Shown: positions 47,478 through 60,959, counted from the stretch's first letter. The stretch is 64,000 bases of DNA from Fuerstiella sp. (GCA_022447185.1 JAKVAY010000036.1:107139-171138), one strand, 5' to 3'. Notes: generated by a model from the sequence alone, not told the origin. Numbers and translations: made by a program.

Positions 47478-48470
47478 TCACTGACAAACACGACGAATTG
47501 CTCGAGTGAAATAGTCCACGACACCAACATCGTCGATTGACGTCACTACGTCAAAGTTGTTACGTCCTGACCGAGTCGCGCGCCGGTCAATCACTGTCAT
47601 TCCCTGAGTCAGTTCCCCGGTGGTTTCAACATCGATCAGCCTGCTTTCAACCTGAAAGGCTTCGGCACTGGCAGCCACAGCAAGTGCCGCAACGCCTTGT
47701 AGCGGAATTCCTTCCTGTGCCTTATGTCTCCGATAGCTGCGAATTGAAAATTGAAGCAGGCGGGACACAACTGCTCCTTTCGTCGTGGGTTTCAACAATC
47801 CGCACAAGGTATCGACGTCGTCAAAACTGAGTACCGGCTGCCAGCTGATTTCGAGCGGGACCAGAGTTTTGTGAACAGGCAGTCCACAGACAGCACGTGC
47901 GGCCTGAGTGTCTGCCCATATGTTGAATTCTGCCGCTGCTGTGACATCACCGGTCGCCTGGGTGCTGCCACCGAGCGACACGACACTGTGCAGTTGCTCT
48001 GATAATTCCGGATCCAAGTCGGTAGCAGCCCACAGGTTCGAAAATGGCCCCAGTGTCAGCAGGCGAACTTCACCAGGAAATTCACGAACGATGTCGACGA
48101 TCAACTTGGCCGACTCTCGTCGGTTGTGGAGATCAGCAATCTGTACGTCTGTCTCACCGAGTCCGTGACGGCCATTCAGGCTGTTGAACAAATCGGTAAC
48201 CTCCGGCATCGCGTCATTGATCGATGCCGGCAGGTTGCACTGACCGATTCGTGGATGTCGAACAGGATCGACCATTTCAATCAGATATTGCAGATTGCGA
48301 GTCGCCTGTACACCGGAAACGACACCTGCAGACGCTGTAACAGCCAGTAACTCGATCGATGGATCGGCCATTGCGGTCAGAATGGCCAGGGTGTCACCGA
48401 TGCCCGGATCAGCGTCGATAATGAGTTTCTGAACCAAAGAACTGCCTCTTCTGCTGCAAAACTGCCCCAT
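47478..48470 (-). CDS. Nucleoside hydrolase-like protein with lost Ca sites
   Basis: 330 residues of the inosine-uridine nucleoside N-ribohydrolase fold: LIIDADPGIGDTLAILTAMA, LTLGPFSNLWAA, the long segment GGSTQATGDVTAAAEFNIWAD. In active members the N-terminal motif is DTDPGIDD and a later His-Asp pair (HDP) closes the calcium site. Here Asp14-equivalent is Gly25 and the His-Asp pair is Gln258-Gly259 (PLQGVAALAVA). Two metal-coordinating positions are therefore missing, so the ordinary reaction is doubtful. It could act with another mechanism or as a binder. Gene is isolated on the minus strand. Confidence 0.8.
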   Translation of the reverse strand: MGQFCSRRGSSLVQKLIIDADPGIGDTLAILTAMADPSIELLAVTASAGVVSGVQATRNLQYLIEMVDPVRHPRIGQCNLPASINDAMPEVTDLFNSLNGRHGLGETDVQIADLHNRRESAKLIVDIVREFPGEVRLLTLGPFSNLWAATDLDPELSEQLHSVVSLGGSTQATGDVTAAAEFNIWADTQAARAVCGLPVHKTLVPLEISWQPVLSFDDVDTLCGLLKPTTKGAVVSRLLQFSIRSYRRHKAQEGIPLQGVAALAVAASAEAFQVESRLIDVETTGELTQGMTVIDRRATRSGRNNFDVVTSIDDVGVVDYFTRAIRRVCQ

Positions 48471-48883
48471 TAACCAGTGTACCGCATCCCATTGCTACAA
48501 AGAAGAATCCCGAGTGCGACTGGTCCGGAAAGGGACAGAAGTCCTCTTTGTATTAAATTTTTCGGGCACGGAACTGCTGGCAAGTGAGTACGTAACCGGG
48601 TTACTTACAGGAAGAAACGGAGACACGGACTGAACATCAAACGCACGATCGTCTCAATGCAGCGATAAAATAAGAAACGAGGCAGCTCAGAAGACAGTGA
48701 ATCCGGCCTCAGCGAGGCCGATTCGTCTCATTCATGGTTCATCGCACAAACCGTTCGGGATCGATTCTTGAATGCACCCGGATTGCTGTTAACCTTCGCC
48801 AGATTTTGCGCGGTTTGCTGCCCCTAGGCCAATGGGCTCGATTCTCCGGTTGCTTCCTGAAAGGGTTTGCACACAGGTGGTCC
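48471..48883. other. Divergent gap before carB, with one hairpin
   Basis: 413 bases. CGGCCTC (48704-48710) pairs with GAGGCCG (48714-48720) around a 3-base loop, about 160 bases before the carB start. A short near-palindrome GTAACCGGGTTAC lies at 48592-48604. No gene seen; an in-frame extension of carB from 48734 has no family likeness. Confidence 0.45.
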
Positions 48884-52207
<3,324 letters not shown>

Positions 52208-52283
52208 ACATATGCCATTCTCTCGCGTTTGGAGACGCTGAGTCGATTTCGCGCAGGTTGTCGCACCAACATGCAATTGAAAA

Positions 52284-53342
52284 ATGAATCAGATGGCTGG
52301 CTCAGAAAAATCACGCCGTGATCTTCTGCTTGGCAGTGTTGTTGGCCAGCGCGACCTGCCTGTTGCCGGACCAACTCTAAGGCTCAGCATTCATTCGATG
52401 GCCTGTGACTTCGGGGCGGCAGTCAGCGCCGGTGAAACGGCTGAGTTACTGAGTTGCGGTCATGGACTGGAAATCGTGCCCGAGATTGAGTCATGGTTAA
52501 GCTCGTATCAGTCCGAAAGCGAACTGTCGCAGCTAAACACACTCTCCGTGGGCTGCAAACTTTCGATTTCCGATGGACTGTTTCGGGTACTGCAACTGTC
52601 GAAAGAACTGTCGGAAAGAACTGACGGAGCATTTGACATGGCGTCCGGAGCTCAAAACCGTCTGTGGAAACAGTGCAGAGCCGAACAGCGGATTCCCGCG
52701 GAAAATGAGATCCAGTATGCCGTGGCTGCATCCGGGATGCAGCACATCCAACTGGAGGAAGACTCCCGAACGGTGACCGTTAAAAAAGGCAGCCTGTCTC
52801 TGGATCCCGGAGCAATCGGTAAGGGATTCGCCCTGGATCGTGCCGTTGAGATCATTGAACTGGGGGACATTCCACCGAAGAGTTTTTTGATTCACGGAGG
52901 CCGCAGCAGCCTGATGGCCCGTGGTAAACACAACGGACTGACTGGCTGGCCAGTCGGACTTGGCAATCCACTGCTAACGAATCGCCGACTGGGAACCGTA
53001 ATTCTCAGGAATCAGGCGATGTCAACGAGCGGTTCGAATATACAATTCTTTCGCTGCGAGGGTCGTCGATTTGGCCATATTCTGGATCCGAGGACCGGAT
53101 GGCCGGTTGAAGGGATGTTGTCAGTCACAGTTCTGGCTGAATCAGCAGCGGTTGCTGATGCACTTTCCACGGCGTTTTTTGTACTGGGGGTCGAAAAGGC
53201 CGTCCAGTGTTGTGATAATTTCCCGGAGATTGGTGTGATTTTGGTTCCGTTCCCTGATAGCGGTGCCCGAGTCCATCCAGTCGTGGTCGGAATTTCTCCG
53301 GACCAGCTTTACTGGGACGAGGGTCTGGTTGCCCTGTCCTGA
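52284..53342 (+). CDS. ApbE-like FAD:protein FMN transferase
   Basis: 352 residues. The ApbE family attaches FMN to Thr of partner proteins in the periplasm and uses Mg. Seen: IHSMACDFGAAVS, YQSESELSQLN, LDPGAIGKGFALDRAVEIIE (GAIGKG), and HILDPRTGWPV with ADALSTAFFVLG, both typical of the active site. A basic Arg-Arg near the N-terminus (KSRRDLLLGSVV) could be a weak Tat-type signal. It overlaps nothing and is only eight bases from the DoxX-like gene, so these two are likely cotranscribed. The flavoprotein partner is not seen in the window. Confidence 0.88.
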   Translation: MNQMAGSEKSRRDLLLGSVVGQRDLPVAGPTLRLSIHSMACDFGAAVSAGETAELLSCGHGLEIVPEIESWLSSYQSESELSQLNTLSVGCKLSISDGLFRVLQLSKELSERTDGAFDMASGAQNRLWKQCRAEQRIPAENEIQYAVAASGMQHIQLEEDSRTVTVKKGSLSLDPGAIGKGFALDRAVEIIELGDIPPKSFLIHGGRSSLMARGKHNGLTGWPVGLGNPLLTNRRLGTVILRNQAMSTSGSNIQFFRCEGRRFGHILDPRTGWPVEGMLSVTVLAESAAVADALSTAFFVLGVEKAVQCCDNFPEIGVILVPFPDSGARVHPVVVGISPDQLYWDEGLVALS

Positions 53343-53349
53343 ATGATCA

Positions 53350-54591
53350 ATGCAAGTAATGGACATGCAACGAAACTCCATCATCGCCGTCATACTTCTC
53401 GTGGTGCTGCGTCTGGCAATTGGCTGGCAGCTGCTTTATGAAGGTCTTTGGAAACTCGATACTCTCGATTCCTCGCGACCCTGGTCGTCGGCCGGGTATC
53501 TGAAGAATGCGGAAGGACCGTTCAGAGATACGTTTCGATCAATGGCCGGGGACCCGGACGACCTGGACTGGCTGAATTACGATATCGTGGCGGCTCGTTG
53601 GGACGACTGGGCACAAAGATTCCGGTCTCGTTATGATCTCAGCAATGATCAGTCAAAGCGTCTGGACAAATTACTGAACGGAGCATTTGGTACTGTTGAT
53701 GGAAGACCCGTCTATGCTGCTGAACTGACATCATTACCTGAGGGTGTCACCAATCTCAGGGACGCGGCTCGCGTCAGTGACAAGAACGTGTGGTACGACC
53801 CGAAACGGAAGCGACTTTATGTTGATGGGAAAAGCCATCTCAAAGACAGTGAACGAGATAAGTTACTGAGGATCGTCAAAGGCCGAAATGACGCAGCCAG
53901 CAAACAGTATGAGAAAGCGGTCCAGGATGTCTATAAAAGACAGAAACGAGGTATTGGATACAAGGAAAAACTCGCAGGAGCGCTGAGAGGAAATCCAGAC
54001 CTTCTGGGTGTTCAGCTGAAGCCGTATGCAGACTCCCAGCGCGTCGGTCAGAAGCAACAGTATCAGGCAATGCTGGCCCGACACGAAAATCTGCGAGACA
54101 ACGCAGAAACCCATTTTCAATGGGATCATCTGCAGTCTGACTGGCGGAAAATCCAGTCGTTGCGAACCGAAATTATCGCTCCTGTCAAATCGCTGGAGAC
54201 TGAGTTTCACAATAAGGCGATGAAGCTGCTGACCGTCAATCAATTCGAAGGCGGTTCACAATCAAAGCCCTGGTCCATGCTGCGTGTCGCCGATCTCACC
54301 ACGATGTGGGGACTCGCAATTCTTGGAACCCTGCTGATCTCCGGTCTGTTCACCCGACTCGCAGCAATTGCAGCCGCCGGAATGCTGTTCAGTTTCTATC
54401 TGGCCATGCCTCCACTGCCCGGTGTACCGGAAATCCCCGGCCCGGAACACAGTTACATCATCAACAAGAACCTGATTGAAGTGATTGCACTGCTTGCAAT
54501 CGCCTCTTTACCAACAGGCCGCTGGTTCGGTATGGACGCGTGGTTCCGTGGTCAGAAAGCCCGTGCCGAAGTCGGAACTGCTTCGACCTGA
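53350..54591 (+). CDS. DoxX-like membrane protein with large soluble insert
   Basis: 413 residues. The first membrane segment is VILLVVLRLAIGWQLLYEGLWKL (residues 13-36), then 270 polar residues (about 37-307), then three further segments in WSMLRVADLTTMWGLAILGT, LFTRLAAIAAAGMLFSFYLA and LIEVIALLAIASLPTG. DoxX proteins are normally about 130-180 residues with four helices and no such insert. The insert is helical and highly charged (RSRYDLSNDQSKRLDKLLNG, KQQYQAMLARHENLRDNAE). The topology suggests it lies outside the cytoplasm, but this is inference. The gene is eight bases after apbE, which suggests a functional link in redox or flavin biology. The start at 53365 is an alternative. Confidence 0.8.
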   Translation: MQVMDMQRNSIIAVILLVVLRLAIGWQLLYEGLWKLDTLDSSRPWSSAGYLKNAEGPFRDTFRSMAGDPDDLDWLNYDIVAARWDDWAQRFRSRYDLSNDQSKRLDKLLNGAFGTVDGRPVYAAELTSLPEGVTNLRDAARVSDKNVWYDPKRKRLYVDGKSHLKDSERDKLLRIVKGRNDAASKQYEKAVQDVYKRQKRGIGYKEKLAGALRGNPDLLGVQLKPYADSQRVGQKQQYQAMLARHENLRDNAETHFQWDHLQSDWRKIQSLRTEIIAPVKSLETEFHNKAMKLLTVNQFEGGSQSKPWSMLRVADLTTMWGLAILGTLLISGLFTRLAAIAAAGMLFSFYLAMPPLPGVPEIPGPEHSYIINKNLIEVIALLAIASLPTGRWFGMDAWFRGQKARAEVGTAST

Positions 54592-54661
54592 CACATTCTG
54601 ACGTTCAAAATTATTTTCATTCAAACAAAACATCAACACTCCTTTGTTAAGGAGATTTATT

Positions 54662-56194
54662 ATGCAACTAACACCCGAACAACAGGCGACCGGCAAACAC
54701 AATTTTGGCCAGGCGGTCGGTGTTGAGCGTCGTGAATTTCTCAAGAGTACTGCTGCTGCCGGTGCCGGCCTGGGCGCACTCTACTTTGGCTATAACAAAC
54801 TCAAGGGCAAGCCCGTTCGCACAGCGTTTATTGGTACCGGTGACGAAGGCAATGTACTAATCAGCGAACATCCCGTGGATTACATGGAGATTGTCGCCAT
54901 TGCAGATCTTCGTCCTGCGAACATCGAAAGAACGTTTAAGGGCAGCCATCCCGTTGCACGGAAGGGATTGATCAAGGTTCTGGGACCTGACCACACCAAA
55001 GTTCAGAGATTCAGCAACCATCGTGATCTGTTAGCGAAAAAAGACGAACTCGGTCTGGAAGCCGTTGTGATTGCCGTCCCTCTCAACCAGCATGCGCCTG
55101 TTGCCATTGAATGTATGGAAGCCGGGCTGCATGTGCTGTGTGAAAAGCTGATGGCCAAGACGGTCACGGCGTGCAAGGAAATGATCCGGCTGGCTGAGAA
55201 AAAAGATCTCAAGCTGGCTGTTGGTCATCAGCGACATTACAGCGTTCTCTACGCCAATGCAGCTTATTTGACAGAACAGGGTGTGCTGGGAGATATCAAA
55301 TTCATTCGAGCGCAGTGGCACCGCAATAATAGTTTTCCGAAAAGCGACGCGTGGCAGAAATGGGACGCGTTTGCAAAAGCTCACCCGGAAGACAAGAAAC
55401 TCCTCATTGACATGGAGAAGGATGGTTCACTCAGAGAATTCGGATATGACAATGCAAGAAAACTGGTCGACTGGCGCCTGTACAACGAAACCGGTGGTGG
55501 CCTTATGGCAGAATTGGGCAGTCATCAGCTTGATGCTGCCAGCATCTTCCTCGGGAAAGTTCACCCGGTTGCCGTTCAGGGATACGGCGGAAAGAATTTC
55601 TTCGGTATCGAAGGCGTTGGTCCGAAGTCTGCTCAGGAAGATACTCGTGACATCGACGACCAGATCTTTGTCACATTTGAATTTCCAGGTAAGCAATATG
55701 AGCAGAATAACCGTGATATCAGTGTCGTCACCTACTCTTCCATGAACACGAACCGATGGGAACCCTATGGCGAAGCCGTCTTCGGAAGTCGTGCGACACT
55801 GGTCATGAAAACTGAAAAAGAAGCTTTACTGTATAAAGAAGCCAGTAAAGCGAGCCCCGGCGGAATCGAACAGCGGATCTGGGCGATCGAAGGTACTAAC
55901 GGAGGCGCAGCTCTGGATTCCTACGAAACCTCAGCGCCGGCCACGGCCAGCAAGAGCGGTCCTGCTGAGACCGTCAGTCGTGGATACAAGGAAGAAATGG
56001 AGCACTTTTGCTACTGCGTGCGCACGGGCCGAAATGAGTTGCGGTGCGACGGTCGCGTCGCGATGGCTGACGCAATCATGGCTCTCACCGCCAACCTTGC
56101 AATGAAACATAAAAAACGGATTGAATTCAAGGACTCCTGGTTCGACCCGGCCAGTGATGACGCACCGGAGACCGACGTACAGGTCAATTCGTAG
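54662..56194 (+). CDS. Tat-exported Gfo/Idh/MocA oxidoreductase
   Basis: About 510 residues from the ATG at 54662 with AAGGAGA eight bases upstream. A Tat signal is seen: [20 protein letters not shown] (twin Arg). Then the Rossmann domain [51 protein letters not shown] and [20 protein letters not shown] (EK motif), [14 protein letters not shown], then the alpha/beta C-terminal domain. Such periplasmic members act on sugars, inositols or glycosides. The gene is followed by a rhodanese on the other strand. A Planctomycetes hallmark is a large number of exported Gfo/Idh proteins. Confidence 0.9.
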   Translation: MQLTPEQQATGKHNFGQAVGVERREFLKSTAAAGAGLGALYFGYNKLKGKPVRTAFIGTGDEGNVLISEHPVDYMEIVAIADLRPANIERTFKGSHPVARKGLIKVLGPDHTKVQRFSNHRDLLAKKDELGLEAVVIAVPLNQHAPVAIECMEAGLHVLCEKLMAKTVTACKEMIRLAEKKDLKLAVGHQRHYSVLYANAAYLTEQGVLGDIKFIRAQWHRNNSFPKSDAWQKWDAFAKAHPEDKKLLIDMEKDGSLREFGYDNARKLVDWRLYNETGGGLMAELGSHQLDAASIFLGKVHPVAVQGYGGKNFFGIEGVGPKSAQEDTRDIDDQIFVTFEFPGKQYEQNNRDISVVTYSSMNTNRWEPYGEAVFGSRATLVMKTEKEALLYKEASKASPGGIEQRIWAIEGTNGGAALDSYETSAPATASKSGPAETVSRGYKEEMEHFCYCVRTGRNELRCDGRVAMADAIMALTANLAMKHKKRIEFKDSWFDPASDDAPETDVQVNS

Positions 56195-56386
56195 CCAGGC
56201 GGACACTGTCGGCTCCGGTGAACATCAAATCCGCCGGATCGGGACGAACGGTTCCTGAGCAGTGCCTTCTGTGGCTCTCATACTCCAACAGATATTGAAT
56301 GCCGGATAAATCATCGGGTGATGACGCAGTTCGGTCGAACGTCACGGGTCGAGCCGATGAATCTGTTCGATAGTGACCTGCCTGAC

Positions 56387-56809
56387 CTACTTTGCCTTTT
56401 CAAATCCAGCCTGAAGCAGATCAGTGTAGCCAGCTTTCAGTGGCCGGATGTCATATCCCCTGCTCCGCAGAATTTTTGAGACAGCCAGGACTCGACCACC
56501 ACTTCGGCAATGACAGTACACCGGTTTGTCCTTCCGCAGCAGTTTCTTCTGCTTATCCGTCAGCTTGCCTTTGCGAATGATACTCAGTGGCAGCAGATTC
56601 GCCTGTTTCAAATGCCCTGCCTTCCACTCGTTGAGTTCACGAACGTCAAGCAACACGGCTGTGCCTTTCTTAAGACTCGTCTGCACCTTCTTAAGATCGT
56701 CAGTTGTATGACCGGATTTCGTAAACGTCGGTTTGTCTTGCCCCTCACAGACCGCGGGCAGGAACAGTAATAGTGCGACTGCAATCCAGTGAGATCGGAC
56801 GGTTGTCAT
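56387..56809 (-). CDS. Exported rhodanese-like protein
   Basis: 140 residues from the ATG at 56809, with GAGGAG in a good position upstream. A signal peptide is clear (WIAVALLLFLPAVCEGQD). The rhodanese fold shows GTAVLLDVRELNEWKAGHLK, QANLLPLSII and the active-site loop VYCHCRSGGRVLAVSKILRS, with an intact Cys in CRSGGR. It may transfer sulfur or act in redox signalling outside the cytoplasm. It stands alone between divergent neighbours; a link with the adjacent sulfatase operon is only positional. Confidence 0.88.
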   Translation of the reverse strand: MTTVRSHWIAVALLLFLPAVCEGQDKPTFTKSGHTTDDLKKVQTSLKKGTAVLLDVRELNEWKAGHLKQANLLPLSIIRKGKLTDKQKKLLRKDKPVYCHCRSGGRVLAVSKILRSRGYDIRPLKAGYTDLLQAGFEKAK

Positions 56810-56968
56810 TCCTGACTCCTCTAATTCGTTTTTCTGCAGGTAAAAGGAAAACTTGGCCCAATGCGGCAGGTCGTCCGCCTGTAGGGAGCACAGCAAAACA
56901 AGTCGAAGCAACGGACGATTACCGGTTTGTGCCCGGACCCTGATTTCGACTTTTCAAAGTCCTATGAA

Positions 56969-58288
56969 CTACTGCGATGGCCCGATGCAAAACAAATGCG
57001 TCATTGTTCGCAGGAAAAGCCGACCATCGGCCACGGCCGGTGACGATCGCATCCCTTCCGTCATTTTATTGCGGGCGATGATTTCAAGAGACGAATCCGC
57101 TCGAAAAACGATAACGGTTCCTTCATCGTTGCCGACGTAGATCAACCCGTTCGCAACAATCGGGGATGAGATGAACGTGCCACCAAGACGGACTTTATTC
57201 AACTCATTGCCTGTTGCAGCCTCGACACACACTGCGACACCTCGATGCGTCACCATGAAGACTCGACCGTCAAACAGCAACGGTGATGCCATCCGTGAAT
57301 TGCCTCGGTCGCGATCCCAGACGACGTGAGAAGATTCTGTAATATCTCCCTGCGTCGATGAATTGAGATCAATGCCAATCAGGTTTGCTCCGCTGGAGCC
57401 AGTATTCAGAATCGCCAGATTCCGGAAGAAGACTGGAGGAGCTGCTGCATTAAAATCGTCATGGCGGATAGTCCAGATTTCTTCGCCTGTATCGGCGTCA
57501 TACGCGAAGGCTGCTCGTGATCCCACCGATATGAGCTGCGTCCGCCCATTGACATCGACAAGCCCAGGTGTGCTGTAGGCCTTGCGTATATCACCGTCGC
57601 GGCTGGGTTCCCCGTTTTCATCGAGGTCTCCGTAGTCGGTGCTGCGTGGTGTATACCAGACGGTCTTCCCGGTATCCGTATCGAGGGCGGTGAGGAACTG
57701 GGTATCTACTCCGTCAAACGTCAGGATCAGCAGATTTCTGTGCAGTACGGGGGAAGATCCTGGACCTCGGTAGTGCCGACATTCAATATTGCGTCGCTGC
57801 CAAATGACCTTGAGGGACTCAGGATTGACCCGAGCAGTACCGTAGGAACCAAAATGAACATAGACCGCCTCGTCGTTGACGACACAGCTGGGCGACGCGT
57901 ATGTGTTAACCGGATTGTTAAGCGGTTCCGGATCTTCGTTTTCAAACAGCAGTTTGTGATGTAGCTGGTGACCCGTGACCGAGTCGATACAGTCCAGGTA
58001 TTGTCGATGGCCGTCTTCTGAAGCAGAAGTCAACCAGATCAGTCCATTGAGTACGACAGGTGTCGAATGACCGAATTCCGGAAGGTCTATCTTCCAGCTG
58101 ATGTTTTTCCCGGTTTCCTCGTCCCAGGACGACGGTATTCCGGCTGCCTCGTGCAACGGTACGTTGCTGTTGCCATGCGGTCCGAAACGCGACGGCCAGC
58201 CGGATTCAGCTCCGAATGCAGTCATACAGACGCACGTACAGAACAGCAGCTTGAATACCCGTATGGACACGTGAAGATTGCTGTGCAT
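56969..58288 (-). CDS. PQQ-like beta-propeller protein
   Basis: 439 residues from the ATG at 58288, which opens a signal peptide (VFKLLFCTCVCMTAFGAESG). The body has repeated beta-propeller blades with the PQQ-type style (ALDTDTGKTVWYTP, AYDADTGEEIWTIRHD, VCVEAATGNELNKVR), and a Trp-rich N-terminal region. Most PQQ-binding signatures are not seen, so this is likely a structural propeller rather than a quinoprotein dehydrogenase. It is 19 bases after the sulfatase stop, so the two and the isomerase form a likely operon. Confidence 0.85.
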   Translation of the reverse strand: MHSNLHVSIRVFKLLFCTCVCMTAFGAESGWPSRFGPHGNSNVPLHEAAGIPSSWDEETGKNISWKIDLPEFGHSTPVVLNGLIWLTSASEDGHRQYLDCIDSVTGHQLHHKLLFENEDPEPLNNPVNTYASPSCVVNDEAVYVHFGSYGTARVNPESLKVIWQRRNIECRHYRGPGSSPVLHRNLLILTFDGVDTQFLTALDTDTGKTVWYTPRSTDYGDLDENGEPSRDGDIRKAYSTPGLVDVNGRTQLISVGSRAAFAYDADTGEEIWTIRHDDFNAAAPPVFFRNLAILNTGSSGANLIGIDLNSSTQGDITESSHVVWDRDRGNSRMASPLLFDGRVFMVTHRGVAVCVEAATGNELNKVRLGGTFISSPIVANGLIYVGNDEGTVIVFRADSSLEIIARNKMTEGMRSSPAVADGRLFLRTMTHLFCIGPSQ

Positions 58289-58307
58289 GCTGAATGTCTG
58301 TCTTTGG

Positions 58308-59801
58308 TCAGTTTGTGAGTTCCGGAACGGGCGCATCGGGTGCTATCTCTCTGTCTTCCCACCTTGTTGTTCCATCGGCAGACCGGACTAAGATTCGCTG
58401 CTGACTTCCAGGGACGGGACTGCGACTCTCGGGAATCCAGCGACGATGCTGTTTCATAACGCGGGCATACTGTTCGTCCAGCGCCAGGTTGTGCCATTCA
58501 TTGGGATCTCTGTGCATATCATAAAGTTCTTCTGTCCCGTCGGCATACTGAATAAATCGCCAGTCTCGACTTCGAATACCATGGTTGTCGTGATTGTGCG
58601 TCGTAATTGCAGGCCAGATTCGTTGCTGTGCCGGATTTCGCAGCTGCGGTATCAGGCTGTGCCCTTCCAGATGTCGCGGCAGTGGTAATTGACAGAGGTC
58701 AGACAGTGTCGGATAGATATCCAGCAGTTCGACCGGTTCGACACACCTTCCACCTTGCGGAATGTGTGGTCCGGCGAAAATCAACGGCACACGGGTGGAA
58801 CGATCCCACAGGCTGTTCTTTCCGGTAATCCGTTTTTCGCCCAGATGCCAGCCATGGTCCGACCACAAAACAAGAATCGTATTTTGGGCATAGGGACTGT
58901 TATCCAGTGCATTGATAATACGTCCCACCTGACTGTCGACAAAACTTGTACAGGCCATGTAGGAACGTACAAGATTCTTCCATTGCCCGGCGGCTGCCAG
59001 AAAATCGTGCCGTGGTTCCGGAAGCTTCCAGTGCAGGTACCATGAAAATCGCGGCGTGTCGTCACGATCCCCCCTCAGAAACGGTGGCAGTTGCAGCATT
59101 TGTTCCGGATACAAATCAAACCATTTTTTCGTCGCGTAGCAGGGGACATGAGGTAAGAAAAATCCGGCCGCCAGAAAGAACGGCTTTGTCTGTTGCTTTT
59201 GCAGCTGATCGACGACCCAGCTGGCGACCACATAGTCACCTTTATCTTCGTCACGGTGTGGAAATTCACCCCAATCCACCAAAGAATGGCTCGACGGAGT
59301 ATTCACCAGTTTTGATGCCGGCTGAACGCCTACTTCCGGCGGAGGACCAACCACATCGAATTCGTGGTAGATCCTCTTCGTTCCGTAACCACCATGGAAG
59401 ACTTTACCTGCTGAAAATGTCTTCCATCCGTGCTGTGCAAAATGTTGAGGAAGCGTGACCAGTTCGTGCAGTTCCATGACGTCACGGAACCAGGGCGCTA
59501 ATCCATATACACCGGTTGTCGAGGGCCGGCGACCGGTTATGAGACTCGTTCGAGAAGGATTGCACAGTGGTGACTGACAATGGGCGTTGAGGAACAGAGT
59601 TCCGCGTTTTGCGAGCGCATCAATGTGCGGCGTCTGAATCTGCGGATGGCCGCCAAGGCACCCAATCCAGTCGTTCTGGTCATCGATGGCAATCATCAGA
59701 ATATTGGCAGACTGTTCGTCTGCATTCGCCACGTAACTGGCGCATGAAATACTGACAACTGCAAAGGACAGGATCAGCATTAAAGGCGAATGAATCAACA
59801 T
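58308..59801 (-). CDS. Type I sulfatase, exported
   Basis: 497 residues from the ATG at 59801 (59804 is a TTG). A signal peptide is present (LMLILSFAVVSISCASYVAN). Type I sulfatase features: ILMIAIDDQNDWIGCLGGHP (metal Asp pair), TPHIDALAKRGTLFLNAHC, and CNPSRTSLITGRRPS, where Cys81 is the C-x-P-S-R residue that becomes formylglycine. FFLPHVPCYATKKW and LWSDHGWHLGEKRITGKNSL (metal DH) follow. Iduronate-2-sulfatase-like and choline-sulfatase-like enzymes fit best. The activating FGE is not visible here. It is 20 bases downstream of the sugar isomerase. Confidence 0.93.
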   Translation of the reverse strand: MLIHSPLMLILSFAVVSISCASYVANADEQSANILMIAIDDQNDWIGCLGGHPQIQTPHIDALAKRGTLFLNAHCQSPLCNPSRTSLITGRRPSTTGVYGLAPWFRDVMELHELVTLPQHFAQHGWKTFSAGKVFHGGYGTKRIYHEFDVVGPPPEVGVQPASKLVNTPSSHSLVDWGEFPHRDEDKGDYVVASWVVDQLQKQQTKPFFLAAGFFLPHVPCYATKKWFDLYPEQMLQLPPFLRGDRDDTPRFSWYLHWKLPEPRHDFLAAAGQWKNLVRSYMACTSFVDSQVGRIINALDNSPYAQNTILVLWSDHGWHLGEKRITGKNSLWDRSTRVPLIFAGPHIPQGGRCVEPVELLDIYPTLSDLCQLPLPRHLEGHSLIPQLRNPAQQRIWPAITTHNHDNHGIRSRDWRFIQYADGTEELYDMHRDPNEWHNLALDEQYARVMKQHRRWIPESRSPVPGSQQRILVRSADGTTRWEDREIAPDAPVPELTN

Positions 59802-59821
59802 CAACAGACACTCGCGTATAA

Positions 59822-60760
59822 TCAGGAAAGACCGGCTGCATCAACGGCGTCCTGCATCTTTCGCAGACCTGTCGTGGCAACTTCCTGGGCATCCTGCTTC
59901 CAGTAATCATGATTAAACAGTTCCAGAGAAAGCGCGACATTTTTCCCGCCTTCGGCAATCGACCGCAGAATTGATGTCAATGGCGCAACGCCATCCCCGG
60001 GATACACACGATCGCTGTCGTCGAGTTCTCCGCGCGCCGGCGAGTCAGGATAATCGTTCATATGAAAGACATGGATGGCCTCGTCCGATAAAAGTTCCAG
60101 CCCCTGGAAGTCCGACCCGCCACGATAAAGATGATACACATCCGGCAGCAGGCACGCTTTTGGATGATTCGATTCAAGGCAGACGGCTGCTGAATGTCCA
60201 AGTCGGTGCAGATTTGTACTGAAACCCCATACTTCAAGTTGTGGAATGACGTCCGCTGCATCGCCGACAGCCAACAGGGCCTTGTAACGGTCAATGATAT
60301 CGAACAGGTCCAGGACGGGACCGTCCTGTGCACCCACTGGCGGAGCCGCAATTCTCAATCCGCCAATTTCGCGCAACAGATCCATATCGTGTTTCGCATC
60401 TTCGAGGCCTTTTCGGCGGACGTCTTCGTCATCCACAATCCAATGAGCAAACCCAATCGCACTCTCGACCGTGAGCCCATGATCGCTGATTCGTTTTGCC
60501 AGATCCGTCAGTCTGCCGCCCTCCTGCTTATACGCCACAAGGTCCTCCATCCAGGGCTCAATGCCGTCATAGCCGGCTTTGCCAACCACATCGACCTGTT
60601 CTTCGATAGACAATTCCTGGCCGCGAATGGTGCTTGTATTGAAACAGTATCGGATACCGGATGACATAGCGGGTCCTTCGAACGAATCGGCAGTGGGAAA
60701 CATTGTTGCCGCAGCAAATGAGGTGGCAGTCGTGAGAAAAGTACGGCGGTCAGAAATCAT
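59822..60760 (-). CDS. Tat-exported sugar isomerase/epimerase-like protein
   Basis: 312-residue TIM-barrel protein of the xylose isomerase-like AP2 fold. A Tat signal opens it: ISDRRTFLTTATSFAAATMF. Seen: FNTSTIRGQELSIEEQVDVV, GYDGIEPWMEDLV, LTVESAIGFAHWIVDDEDV, and metal-site parts LPDVYHLYRGGSDF and HMNDYPDSPARGELDDSDRV, then VALSLELFNHDYWKQD. Usual substrates are ketoses and uronates. It heads a three-gene minus-strand set with the sulfatase and the propeller protein, and is divergent from the GntP-type permease, so the region is likely to use sugar acids or sulfated sugars. Confidence 0.88.
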   Translation of the reverse strand: MISDRRTFLTTATSFAAATMFPTADSFEGPAMSSGIRYCFNTSTIRGQELSIEEQVDVVGKAGYDGIEPWMEDLVAYKQEGGRLTDLAKRISDHGLTVESAIGFAHWIVDDEDVRRKGLEDAKHDMDLLREIGGLRIAAPPVGAQDGPVLDLFDIIDRYKALLAVGDAADVIPQLEVWGFSTNLHRLGHSAAVCLESNHPKACLLPDVYHLYRGGSDFQGLELLSDEAIHVFHMNDYPDSPARGELDDSDRVYPGDGVAPLTSILRSIAEGGKNVALSLELFNHDYWKQDAQEVATTGLRKMQDAVDAAGLS

Positions 60761-60959
60761 CAGAAGGCGGCACTGCGGATAAGGGAAAGTCTGACAGTAT
60801 GGACTCCATCGTAGGCATGCTGATCACGTCACACAACTACCGAGTCATCCTGCCGGACCAGCAATCGCGTTAACACTTGAATCTCTTGACTGGGATGCTG
60901 GTTCCAACATCACCCACAATCAGGCTCACTGTACATCACTTCCGTCCTGTCAACCCGGA

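Noticed and set aside
48592-48604. Short palindrome GTAACCGGGTTAC as an operator
   Set aside because: A 6-bp arm with a 1-base centre is expected by chance at this scale and has no partner sites.
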